Shown piece after piece: positions 9,095 through 16,785 of a stretch of 46,222 bases of DNA. The DNA comes from DASZKW01 sp035552775. GTDB taxonomy: Bacteria > Actinomycetota > Acidimicrobiia > Acidimicrobiales > Palsa-688. Location: assembly GCA_035552775.1 (NCBI GenBank), contig DASZKW010000115.1, positions 1 through 46,222 on the forward strand, read 5' to 3'. Position 1 is the first letter of the stretch, and each line of letters opens with the position of its first letter. The notes under the pieces are model-generated. The model saw only the letters and a list, made by a program, of their open reading frames with translations, had not been told where the DNA came from and searched no databases. A program made the position numbers and the translations under genes.

Positions 9095-9100
9095 ACCGTA
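9095..9100 (-). promoter_or_regulatory. putative -10 box for tadA
   Basis: Minus-strand TACGGT lies 6 nt before the GTG start, the same arrangement as several other genes here. No conserved -35 box is visible. Confidence 0.45.
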
Positions 9101-9242
9101 CGGTAACCCGGCGCAGGAATTCGAGCCGAGACCGGCGAATCCATGAGGACAGACTGTTCGGGCGGCGCTGGGGCCGTCCGGCCGGCGCCGCGCGATCAGG
9201 CGGCCCGACGTCGACCCGGGTTACCCGCGGCCCGAGGGCCTG

Positions 9243-9707
9243 TCAGCTCGAGCGGGCATCCTGGGCGGCCATCCCGGAGGCGGTCCGGTCACGACACGTC
9301 GCGCACCAGCCCACCAGCGCGAAGTGGCGAGGGTCGGGGACGAAGCCGAGCTCGGCAAGGCCTGTGGCCATCCCTGTGAGCACCGTAGGCGGCGCCTCGA
9401 CGACCGAGCCGCAAGCCTGACATACAAGGTGCAGGTGGCTCTGGTCGGCGAGGTGCCACTGGGCAGGCCCGTGGCCCATGTGGACGTGGTACACCACGCC
9501 GAGCGCCTGGAGGGCCTCCACCGTGCGGTAGACGGTGGTCAGGTGGATGTCGGGATGCTCGGCCTGAACGGCGCCGGCCAGATCCTCGACTGTGATATGG
9601 CGACCCGAGGCGAGCAGGGCTTCGATGATCAGGCGCCGGGCCGTGCTGGCGCGCCCGCCGTGCTCCCTGATCGAAGCGAGGATGACATCGGCCCTCCCTT
9701 CATTCAC
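9243..9707 (-). CDS. Fur-family metalloregulator
   Basis: 154 residues from a GTG at 9707. An N-terminal winged helix includes TAR.LI.EALL and the recognition-helix signature HLTTVYRTVEALQALGVV (55-72). The C-terminal dimerisation/metal domain has HxH (His91, His93) and two structural zinc pairs, C96xxC99 and C135xxC138. It is a Fur/Zur/PerR-type repressor; the sensed metal cannot be assigned from sequence alone. A TAGGGT box 7 nt before the start suggests leaderless transcription. The gene is divergent from the GNAT gene at 9874, with the inverted-repeat element 9745-9847 between them. The frame continues open upstream through the repeat, so a longer start is formally possible but unlikely because homologues begin near this point. 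Confidence 0.9.
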   Translation of the reverse strand: MNEGRADVILASIREHGGRASTARRLIIEALLASGRHITVEDLAGAVQAEHPDIHLTTVYRTVEALQALGVVYHVHMGHGPAQWHLADQSHLHLVCQACGSVVEAPPTVLTGMATGLAELGFVPDPRHFALVGWCATCRDRTASGMAAQDARSS

Positions 9708-9714
9708 ACCTACA

Positions 9715-9720
9715 ACCCTA
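9715..9720 (-). promoter_or_regulatory. putative -10 box for the Fur-family gene
   Basis: Minus-strand TAGGGT sits 7 nt before the GTG at 9707, next to the outer end of the inverted-repeat element. Confidence 0.4.
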
Positions 9721-9744
9721 CCGAGCACCGTTCTGCCCTTACCT

Positions 9745-9847
9745 ACAAAGGCGAGCGTTGCTACGTCGACAATGGCTGTCGCCGACTCGGACGGATAACC
9801 TGGACCTTCGTTCCTCGGGGAGTCGACGTAGCAACGCTCGCCTTGGT
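9745..9847. repeat. dispersed inverted-repeat element, copy A
   Basis: Two 26-nt arms (9745-9770 and 9822-9847) are inverted copies with one mismatch; the shared core reads GGCGAGCGTTGCTACGTCGAC-like on the left arm and its complement on the right. The 51-nt spacer (9771-9821) has no obvious structure. The same arms recur at 45592-45683 around a different 40-nt spacer, so the arms are conserved and the spacer is not. The element lies between the divergent Fur-family and GNAT genes. It could be a non-autonomous mobile element, a REP-like palindromic pair, or a long-stem regulatory structure. Confidence 0.9.
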
Positions 9848-9873
9848 AACGCCCGTGTGCCAGCCTGGCCGGC

Positions 9874-10608
9874 GTGTTGGACTCCGCCGATCTCGCTGAC
9901 CGCCTGGACGGCCACCTACGTTCGTGGCTGGGTGAGTGGCCCCCGACCGGTCCAGTGACGGTGGTCGGATCCGACCGGCGCCGCCGACCGGCGTGGAACG
10001 GAGCCGTCTTCCCCCTTGCGGGGGTGGCCACACCTACCGGCGCCGTCTTGTCGGTGCCCCCCGACGTGGCTGACGCGGTCCGCCGGTTGGACCGAGCGGC
10101 CACCGCGGGTTCCGATCAAACCGAAGCCGCCGGCTTCACCGCAGTCGAGGCATCCATATCTCGGGTGCTCGCCGCCCTTCCGGGCTTGCTGGGCTTTCCC
10201 GACGCCAGGGTCGGAGGGGGCGTGTTCCGGTGGTGCCACACCCTCCAGGAATGGCCCGACGCCGGCGAATGGATCGATCCTGGCGACGGGCGGGTCCCGG
10301 AGTGGCTACGGCCCTTCAACGGGGAAGTACTCGTTGCATGGGACCGGCACGGGCACTACGCCGCCGGCGTGGGGCGCAAGATCCACGACCGCCACGGCCA
10401 GGAGATATCGGTGGGCACCGAAGCTGCCAACCGGGGCCGGGGCCTGGCCCGGCATCTGGTTGCCCAGGCGGCCAGGCGCATCGCAGAGGAGGGGGCGGTT
10501 GCCACCTACCTGCACCGGACCGACAATCCGGCTTCCGCCCGCGTCGCCGACGTGAGCGGCTTCCCCGACGAGGGCTGGAAAGTCATAGGGCTCCCCGCCG
10601 CCAGTTGA
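9874..10608 (+). CDS. GNAT-family N-acetyltransferase
   Basis: 244 residues from a GTG at 9874. The C-terminal part carries the acetyl-CoA binding motif A of GNAT enzymes, ANRGRGLARHLVAQAARRI near residues 185-203, followed by TYLHRTDNPASARVADVSGF, the usual segment where the late beta strands and Asn/Ser residues sit. The N-terminal 150 residues (LDGHLRSWLGEWPP and following) are less conserved and may hold a degenerate first GNAT-like half. The substrate is unknown. It is divergent from the Fur-family gene across the inverted-repeat element, and no Shine-Dalgarno sequence is evident. About 160 nt without a gene separate it from the MaoC-like gene. Confidence 0.85.
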   Translation: MLDSADLADRLDGHLRSWLGEWPPTGPVTVVGSDRRRRPAWNGAVFPLAGVATPTGAVLSVPPDVADAVRRLDRAATAGSDQTEAAGFTAVEASISRVLAALPGLLGFPDARVGGGVFRWCHTLQEWPDAGEWIDPGDGRVPEWLRPFNGEVLVAWDRHGHYAAGVGRKIHDRHGQEISVGTEAANRGRGLARHLVAQAARRIAEEGAVATYLHRTDNPASARVADVSGFPDEGWKVIGLPAAS

Positions 10609-10767
10609 CTCCGCTGAGCGCGTGCCTGCCACCCGCTCGATCCCCGCCGCCGCCTCGCCTGGTGCCGTCGCGGCGATCCAGCCGACCGGCGAGGTCTTTC
10701 CCCGACGTCGCCATCCCTCGGGGCCCGAGTTGCGCAATCACGATGGGCGGCGTTGACTTCCCCGAAG

Positions 10768-11220
10768 ATGACCTCGCACCCGCACTGGGAGGACTTCCGC
10801 CTCGGCGAGACGATCGAGCTCGGCACCGTGGTGGCCGACCGGGACGAGATGATCGCCTTCGCCGAGCGCTACGACCCGCAGCCGTTCCACCTCTCCGACG
10901 AGGACAAACCGCCCTTCGGCGGCCTGGTGGCCAGCGGGTGGCTGACCGCCGCCCTGTGGATGCGCTTGTACGTGGATGCAGTCCTCGGTGGCGCCGACAG
11001 CCGGGGATCGCCCGGCCTCGACGACCTCCGCTGGCTGCTTCCCGTGCGCCCCGGCGACCGCCTCTCGGGGCGAATGACGGTAACCGGGACTCACCCCTCG
11101 GCCCGCCACGCCGACCGCGGCACCGTCCTTTTCGTGGCGGAGATGACCAGAGGCGACGGGGAAGCGGTGATGACGATGACCGGCCGGGGCCTGTTCGGCC
11201 GGCGCCCCGTGCACCGATAG
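10768..11220 (+). CDS. MaoC family dehydratase (hot-dog fold)
   Basis: 150 residues from ATG 10768; a TTG five codons upstream (10753) is an alternative. It has the features of MaoC/R-specific enoyl-CoA hydratase-like proteins: WEDFRLGETIELGTVVADRDEMIAFAERYDPQPFH contains the hydratase-2 motif in which Asp and His (YDPQPFHL) are catalytic. GGLVASGWLTAALWMRL follows as the hot-dog helix, and the segment ending LLPVRPGDRLSG completes the fold. It probably hydrates or dehydrates a 2-enoyl-CoA or a related thioester. No operon partner for fatty-acid metabolism is immediately adjacent. Confidence 0.88.
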   Translation: MTSHPHWEDFRLGETIELGTVVADRDEMIAFAERYDPQPFHLSDEDKPPFGGLVASGWLTAALWMRLYVDAVLGGADSRGSPGLDDLRWLLPVRPGDRLSGRMTVTGTHPSARHADRGTVLFVAEMTRGDGEAVMTMTGRGLFGRRPVHR

Positions 11221-11313
11221 ACCGGTTCGGGTGGCGGCGAGGCGCGATGATCACCCCCGGAGATTCCTGTTAGCTTCGGGCCCGACCACCGGGGGATGTT
11301 GAGGAGAACACCG

Positions 11314-11397
11314 ATGCCGCTAGTACTGCCCGCTCGTATCGGGAAGACCGGTGTCGCGCCGGTCCAGAGCCGGGTGCAGGGGGTGGGGACGTGCTGA
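11314..11397 (+). CDS. 27-residue upstream ORF / possible leader peptide
   Basis: An ATG with the strong GAGGAG about nine bases upstream opens a 27-codon frame (MPLVLPARIGKTGVAPVQSR... ending GVGTC). It stops at 11395-11397, inside the first codons of the NlpC/P60 gene whose GTG is at 11391; the shared bases are GTGCTGA. This is the only good Shine-Dalgarno in the leader, so translation of the large gene may depend on reading through this small frame and re-initiating at its stop. It could be a genuine coupled leader peptide, or the true start of the large protein could lie elsewhere. No homologue is known to me. Confidence 0.5.
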   Translation: MPLVLPARIGKTGVAPVQSRVQGVGTC

Positions 11398-12926
11398 CCG
11401 CTCCACTTTGGCCGTCAAAGCCCACCGATCACGGTAGGACCACGCCCGTTCCGACTCCATCCGCGCCCGCCGGAGCAGCCCACGTCAGCATCGCCGCCCG
11501 CCGCCGGAGGGTCCTGTCCACGCTGGGAGCCGTCTTCGTTTTCTGCTTCTTGCTCGGCCTGGCACCCGGGCTCAGAGCTGCCTGGTGGGTGGCCGGGGCG
11601 GCCGTCGCCTTGGCCGCAGCCTACGTGGGCCTGCTTTCCCACGTGCGCGACCTGGCCGCCCAGCGGGAATGGACGCTGTCCGCCGACGCCGCGGCCTTGG
11701 CCTCCGGTGAGCCGGGATGGGAAGACTGGGCCGGCTGGGAGGCCCGGCGCGCCGGCAGCCGCCCCGCCGATATCGATGCCCGCCCCCCTGATCCGGCGGT
11801 GGCCGCGGCCACCCTGGGCCCATGGGCGCTGACCCGTTTCGCGGTCGCATACGCCGCCGCTTGGCTCCTCACACCGGTCATCGCGGTGGCCGAGCAGATA
11901 GCGGGAGGGGCGCGCGCTGACAGCCGGCGCCGCGTGTGGCTCGAGCACCTGGTCCGTCTCCAGGTCTTCGGGCGCCAGCAGTCCAAGAAGGCCCTCAGCC
12001 TGTCGGTGGTGGCGACTGCCGGCGTGGCCTCGATGGGCTCCCTGGCGGGTGCCGCCGGTGCCAGCCCGGCCGTCCACACCTCCGCGTTCAGCGCTGCCGC
12101 GGTCCCGGCCGCGCTCCCTGCCGCGGCGCCGGGCGCCGGCCGCTACACCGTGGTGCCCGGCGACACCCTGGGCCGGATCGCGGCGCGCTTTGGCACCACG
12201 GTAAACGCCCTGGCTTCCGCCAACCGGATCGCCAACCCCAACCTCATCTACGCCGGCCAGGTCCTCATCATCGACGCGGTCTCGGGGGGCTCGGGCCTGC
12301 TCGGAGGCGGTTCGGGTGGCGGGTCCGGGGGCGGTTCCGCCCTGGGCAGCTACACGATCCGGCTCGGCGACACCCTGGGTGCCATAGCGGCGCGATTCGG
12401 TACCACCGTCGGCGCGCTGGCGTCGACCAACGGCATCGCCAACCCCAACCTCATCTTCGCCGGCCAGGTGCTGCGCATCGGAGGCTCCGGCGGGACCACT
12501 GCGGCGCCGGTGGCTTCGCCCAGGCCCGTGGCCTCGCCGGCACCGGTGAGCCCGGCGCCGGTCACCGCTGCCGCCGTGGCTGTCCGGGTGGCTTTGGCCC
12601 AGGTGGGCAAGCCCTACCAGTGGGCCGGGGCGGGGCCGTCCAGCTTCGACTGCTCGGGCCTGGTGACTTACTCCTACGCCGCCGCGGGGATCTTTCTCAC
12701 TCACTACACCGTGTCGCAGTACGACGAGACCATCCGTATCTCCGAGAACCAGCTGCAGCCCGGTGACCTGGTGTTCTACAACACCGGGGGCGGGGCGCAG
12801 CCCGGCCACGTGGTGATCTACATCGGCGGCGGACGGGTGGTGTCCGCCAACTCCCCCGGTACCCGCGTGCAGACCCAGTCGCTCGGATACGACGGCACGA
12901 TCATGGGCTTCGGCCGGGTGCGCTGA
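11391..12926 (+). CDS. membrane-anchored cell-wall hydrolase: two LysM domains plus NlpC/P60
   Basis: 511 residues. Residues 42-81 hold hydrophobic helices after a polybasic RRRR, a further hydrophobic segment lies at 148-168, and a signal-peptide-like stretch at 199-226 (KKALSLSVVATAGV, ending AGASPA) leads into the exported part. LysM1 is 251-295 (YTVVPGDTLGRIAARFGTTV), LysM2 320-364, separated by a Gly/Ser-rich linker, then a Pro/Ala/Ser linker and an NlpC/P60 domain 395-511 with catalytic Cys421 (FDCSGLV) and His473 (GHVVIYIG). It should bind peptidoglycan and cut peptide stems. The N-terminal 200 residues, with several membrane segments and a cytoplasmic-looking WEDWAGWEARR stretch, are unusual for this enzyme class. 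Confidence 0.9.
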   Translation: MLTAPLWPSKPTDHGRTTPVPTPSAPAGAAHVSIAARRRRVLSTLGAVFVFCFLLGLAPGLRAAWWVAGAAVALAAAYVGLLSHVRDLAAQREWTLSADAAALASGEPGWEDWAGWEARRAGSRPADIDARPPDPAVAAATLGPWALTRFAVAYAAAWLLTPVIAVAEQIAGGARADSRRRVWLEHLVRLQVFGRQQSKKALSLSVVATAGVASMGSLAGAAGASPAVHTSAFSAAAVPAALPAAAPGAGRYTVVPGDTLGRIAARFGTTVNALASANRIANPNLIYAGQVLIIDAVSGGSGLLGGGSGGGSGGGSALGSYTIRLGDTLGAIAARFGTTVGALASTNGIANPNLIFAGQVLRIGGSGGTTAAPVASPRPVASPAPVSPAPVTAAAVAVRVALAQVGKPYQWAGAGPSSFDCSGLVTYSYAAAGIFLTHYTVSQYDETIRISENQLQPGDLVFYNTGGGAQPGHVVIYIGGGRVVSANSPGTRVQTQSLGYDGTIMGFGRVR

Positions 12927-13025
12927 GGGCGCCACCTGCGCACCGAGGACCAGATGCGTCCCGTCCCCGGCCGGGGCCGGGAGGGGTCGGGAGGGATTGA
13001 CGTTCCTTACACCCGCGGGTGGGGT

Positions 13026-13031
13026 ATGATG
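13026..13031 (+). promoter_or_regulatory. possible -10 box upstream of the SNF2 gene
   Basis: TATGAT is the best -10-like hexamer in the 223-nt gap before the helicase. A TTGACG at 12998 is 22 nt away, too far for a normal -35. A GC palindrome CCCCGGCCGGGG nearby (about 12966) could be part of a terminator for the preceding gene. Confidence 0.3.
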
Positions 13032-13149
13032 GCATAGCTCCGGGCGGCGCCCCGTCGGTCGTTGAGCGAGCGGGGTTTGCCAGGCGAGGGGACCCGGAGG
13101 CAAGGGGACGACAGACGCTGGGCGTGTCCCAGCGAGACAAGGAACCGCG

Positions 13150-16100
13150 TTGCAAGCAACGGATCTCGAGGTCCTGGCCGGCGCCGAGGCCTCCGGGTGG
13201 GCCACCGACGCAGAGGTGGCGACGCTGCGGGCCGAGCCCGAGGAGTGGGCGCAGGCCCTGCGCCGCCTGCTCACATTCACCGAGGAGGGCCTGGCCGCGG
13301 CCGGGCACCTGGCCGCCGGCGAGCGGGAGCAGGTGGTGGCCGACTTCCGAACCGAGCTCGACAACCTGTCCAACGCCTTGTGCCGCCTGACCGGGGAGGA
13401 CCGCCGGAGGCGGCCACCGGGCCCGGGAGGCGAGACGCAGGCCGGTGCGGATACCCGAAGCGGCGTCGGGGAGGGCGCCCCGGCCGTCGACCTGCCTACC
13501 CAGCCCGCGCTGCACGGCTCATGGGCAGCCGGGCGCATAGTGGTGTGGGCAGGCTCACCCGGCGGGGGCCCGGCGTCCGCCGAGGTCCGCGACGACCTGC
13601 TCGGCGTCCTCGATGCCGGCGCCGTGCCGTGGAAGCCGAGCGCAGACGTCGCCCTTCCCGGCGGTGCCTCGGCGCCGGCGCGCTCGGCACCGGTGGAGGA
13701 CATCCTGGGCTGGCTCGTTGGTGTGGGCAACACCGACTCGCCGGCGGTGGGCAACAGCCTGCGCTGGCTGAGCGAGGTGGCCCGTTGGGGCACCGAGTTG
13801 GTGGCCCAGGGACGGGTGGTACCGTCGCTGCGCCGGGCGGGGGGCGGGCGGGGATCGACGAAACGACCCACCGAGCGCTACCGGGTGAAGTGGTTGCCCG
13901 CCCTGGTGGACGCCAGGCACATGCGCCGGCTGGTCCAGACTGCGCCGGGCGCACTCGCCGCAGTGGAGCGCACCATCACTCCCGACGCCCTGTGCCGCAG
14001 CCTGCTCGGCATAGTGGTGGACGCCATCTGCCGGGCGGGGGCCGGTCGCCTCGTGACTCCGGCCACCGCCGAGGTGGCCCGCAGCCGGACCGAGGTCGCC
14101 GAAGCGGTGCTGTCGGGTCTCGACGGCGCCCCCTTCGCCGCCGTGCCCGACCACGCGGGCGCGCTCGCCGACCGTCTGAACGAGTGGACGACAGCGGTCA
14201 CCGGGGAGTCCCCGTTCGGCCTCGAGGTCCGCCTCGACGCCCCCCAGGACGACGGCGGTTGGCTGCTGTCGGTCGAGGTGACGGGTATCGAGCGCCAGCC
14301 CTTACCCGTCGAGCGGGCCCTGACCATCGTGGCGCGCCACCAGATGCGCCAGGTCGACGGGCTGGTCCAGCGGGCCGAGCGCCTCCTGCCGGCGCTGCGC
14401 CGGCCGAGCACACGGCGCGGCCAGGTGATCCTCTCGGGCGACGAGGCGGCCGAGATGCTCTTCGGAGGCGCCGACGTCCTCGTCGGCGCCGGCTTCGACG
14501 TCCGCCTGCCCGCCTTTTCCCGCCGCCGCCCCCGCCCCCGGCTTCGCCTGTTCGCCGACGACTCCGGCCGCCCGAGCTCGGTGGGGGTGCGCCAGCTGTC
14601 CAACGTGCGCTGGTCGGTGCTGTTCGGCGACACCGAGCTCGACGTCAAGGAGATCGCCCGCCTGGCCGCCGAGGCCCGACCCCTCGTGCAGGTAAACGGT
14701 CGCTGGGTACGCGTCGAGCAGGCCGACCTCACCGCCGCCGCCAGCGCCCTGCGCGAGCGCGCCAAGATCACCGAGCTGTCCGGGGCGGCCATCGTCCGTC
14801 AGGCCGTGGGCCTCGGGGGCGGGACACTCGGTGGCCCCGTGGATGTGGTGGGATCCGGGTGGGCCGTCGATCTGGTGCGCGGCACCACCGTCAACCCACC
14901 CCGTCCCCTCGTCGAGCCGGAAGGCTTCCGCGGCGAGCTGCGCTCGTACCAGGCCGAAGCCGCCGGGTGGTTGGCGTTCCTCGACCGGGCGGGCCTGGGG
15001 GGGTGCCTGGCCATGGACATGGGCTTGGGCAAGACCCCGACGGTCCTAGCCCACCTCCTGGCCAATAGGGGCGACGGGCCCTCCCTGGTGGTGTGCCCCC
15101 CGGCGGTGCTCGGCAACTGGGCGGCCGAGGCGGCCCGCTTCACGCCTGCGCTGCAAGTCGAGATCCACCACGGCGCCACCCGGTCGGAGGCGGCGGAGCT
15201 GTCGGGGGTGGCAGCCCGGGCCGACATCGTGCTCACCACCTACACCACAGCCATGAGAGACGCCGACGCCCTGGCGACCGTCGAATGGCACCGCGTGATC
15301 GTCGACGAGGCCCAGTCGATCAAGAACGCGTCCAGTGACACCGCGCAAGCCCTGCGCCGGATCCCGGCCCGCAGCCGCCTGGCGATGACCGGTACCCCGG
15401 TGGAGAACGGGTTGGGTGACCTGTGGGCCATCCTCGACTTCACCAACCCGGGCCTGGTCGGGCCCCGCAACGCCTTCATCGAACAGCTGTCGCGCTCCAA
15501 CGACGGCGAACCGGCGGCGGAGCGGGCGCTGCGCGCCCTCAACGGGCTTCTCGTGTTCCGCCGGACCAAGACGGAGCCGGCCATCGCCGCCGAGTTGTCG
15601 GACAAGATCGACGTGCTCGACCACTGCACCCTGACACCCGAGCAGGTCGGGCTGTACCAGGCCATCCTCGACCGCCTTCTCGACGGCCACCTCGACACGG
15701 AGGACATCAACGCCCGCAAGGCGCACGTCCTGGCCGCCATCACCGCCCTCAAGCAGGTCTGCGACCATCCCGCCGCCTACATCCGCGACGACACGACGCC
15801 CCTCGCCGGGCGCTCGGGGAAACTGGAGCGCCTGGAGGAGATCGTCCACAATGTGTTCGCCGCCGGCGAGCGGGTCTTGATATTCACCCACTTCGCCAAG
15901 TGGGGGGACAAGCTCGCCACCTACCTGACCGAGCGGACCGGAATGCCCATCGCCTGCTACCACGGCGGACTGGCCCGCGGAGCCCGGGACCGCCTGGTGA
16001 GCGAGTTCCAGTCAGGCACCGGACCGGGCGCGCTGGTCCTGTCGCTCAAGGCCGGAGGAGCCGGTCTCAACCTGACGGCGGCAAGCCACGTGGTCCTCTA

Positions 16101-16395
16101 CGACCGTTGGTGGAACCCGGCGGTCGAGGACCAGGCCCGGGATCGGGCGTGGCGGATCGGCCAGACCAAGACGGTGATCTCCCACCGCCTGGTGTGCCCT
16201 GGGACCATCGACGAGCGGGTTGAAGAGGTGGTGGCAGGCAAGCGCCACATCGCCAACCTGGTGCTGCCCGCCCGTAGCAGCCTGGGCGACATCGACCGCG
16301 ACCAGTTGCGCACCGCGTTGGGCCTGACCGGCGACGTCCTGGTCGACGAGGGCGGGACGGACGAGGCGGCAGAGGGCGACGAGGAGGCGGCGTGA
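13150..16395 (+). CDS. SNF2-family (HepA/Rad54-like) DNA-dependent ATPase/helicase
   Basis: 1081 residues from a TTG preceded by AAGGAA. The N-terminal ~600 residues include the SNF2-associated region found in bacterial members. The motor domain shows motif I DMGLGKT (near 622-628), Ia VVCPPAVLGNW, II DEAQ (near 718), III LAMTGTPVENGLGDLW, V SLKAGGAGLNLTAA and VI DQARDRAWRIGQ. These define a complete double-RecA Swi2/Snf2 ATPase that translocates on duplex DNA and displaces proteins such as RNA polymerase; its target here is unknown. The next gene overlaps its end by 4 nt (GTGA), so the two are translationally coupled. Confidence 0.95.
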   Translation: MQATDLEVLAGAEASGWATDAEVATLRAEPEEWAQALRRLLTFTEEGLAAAGHLAAGEREQVVADFRTELDNLSNALCRLTGEDRRRRPPGPGGETQAGADTRSGVGEGAPAVDLPTQPALHGSWAAGRIVVWAGSPGGGPASAEVRDDLLGVLDAGAVPWKPSADVALPGGASAPARSAPVEDILGWLVGVGNTDSPAVGNSLRWLSEVARWGTELVAQGRVVPSLRRAGGGRGSTKRPTERYRVKWLPALVDARHMRRLVQTAPGALAAVERTITPDALCRSLLGIVVDAICRAGAGRLVTPATAEVARSRTEVAEAVLSGLDGAPFAAVPDHAGALADRLNEWTTAVTGESPFGLEVRLDAPQDDGGWLLSVEVTGIERQPLPVERALTIVARHQMRQVDGLVQRAERLLPALRRPSTRRGQVILSGDEAAEMLFGGADVLVGAGFDVRLPAFSRRRPRPRLRLFADDSGRPSSVGVRQLSNVRWSVLFGDTELDVKEIARLAAEARPLVQVNGRWVRVEQADLTAAASALRERAKITELSGAAIVRQAVGLGGGTLGGPVDVVGSGWAVDLVRGTTVNPPRPLVEPEGFRGELRSYQAEAAGWLAFLDRAGLGGCLAMDMGLGKTPTVLAHLLANRGDGPSLVVCPPAVLGNWAAEAARFTPALQVEIHHGATRSEAAELSGVAARADIVLTTYTTAMRDADALATVEWHRVIVDEAQSIKNASSDTAQALRRIPARSRLAMTGTPVENGLGDLWAILDFTNPGLVGPRNAFIEQLSRSNDGEPAAERALRALNGLLVFRRTKTEPAIAAELSDKIDVLDHCTLTPEQVGLYQAILDRLLDGHLDTEDINARKAHVLAAITALKQVCDHPAAYIRDDTTPLAGRSGKLERLEEIVHNVFAAGERVLIFTHFAKWGDKLATYLTERTGMPIACYHGGLARGARDRLVSEFQSGTGPGALVLSLKAGGAGLNLTAASHVVLYDRWWNPAVEDQARDRAWRIGQTKTVISHRLVCPGTIDERVEEVVAGKRHIANLVLPARSSLGDIDRDQLRTALGLTGDVLVDEGGTDEAAEGDEEAA

Positions 16396-16685
16396 ACAAG
16401 CGCAAGCGCAGCAGCGGCCCCCCGGCTCCCTCCAAGGAGACCGACGTCCTGGGGTTCTGGGGGTTGAAGACCCCACCCGAGGGGCCCGGCGACGCGACGC
16501 TCATACGTCCCACGTCGGACCCGGGAGCGATCCCCCGTTCGCTCGGCGACCCCCCGCTGCCGGTGCGCCCCGGCGTGGCCGAAGCCCACCTGGCCGCGGT
16601 GTATGAGGAGGCGGTCCGTGCCGCCACCGCCCTGGCCGCGGTAAACGGGCTCCTGGCTCCCGCCGGCGACGACATCGACGGGTAG
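16392..16685 (+). CDS. small hypothetical protein coupled to the SNF2 helicase
   Basis: 97 residues. Its GTG overlaps the stop of the SNF2 gene (GTGA), indicating coupled translation. The N-terminus is basic (NKRKRSSG), then a Pro-rich linker, and the C-terminal third (VAEAHLAAVYEEAVRAATALAAVNGLL) is probably one amphipathic helix. I recognise no domain. The tight coupling suggests a partner or accessory of the ATPase, which is inference. About 100 nt without a gene follow before the SIMPL lipoprotein. Confidence 0.7.
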   Translation: MNKRKRSSGPPAPSKETDVLGFWGLKTPPEGPGDATLIRPTSDPGAIPRSLGDPPLPVRPGVAEAHLAAVYEEAVRAATALAAVNGLLAPAGDDIDG

Positions 16686-16785
16686 CCATTTCCGCGTCCC
16701 GAGGACTTTGAGATAGTTCTCGGGGCAGCGCCCGTTCCGCGAGGAGAGCGGGAACCGCAGCACCCCGCGGCGTCGTCGGACAAGC

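Noticed and set aside
11221..11390. Possible ydaO-type (c-di-AMP) riboswitch before the LysM-NlpC/P60 gene, common for such genes in actinobacteria
   Set aside because: The conserved ydaO motifs could not be found; only a short coupled ORF and a Shine-Dalgarno are visible.
12998..13031. Classical -35/-10 promoter TTGACG...TATGAT before the SNF2 gene
   Set aside because: The spacing is 22 nt, outside the usual 16-19; only the -10-like hexamer is kept at low confidence.
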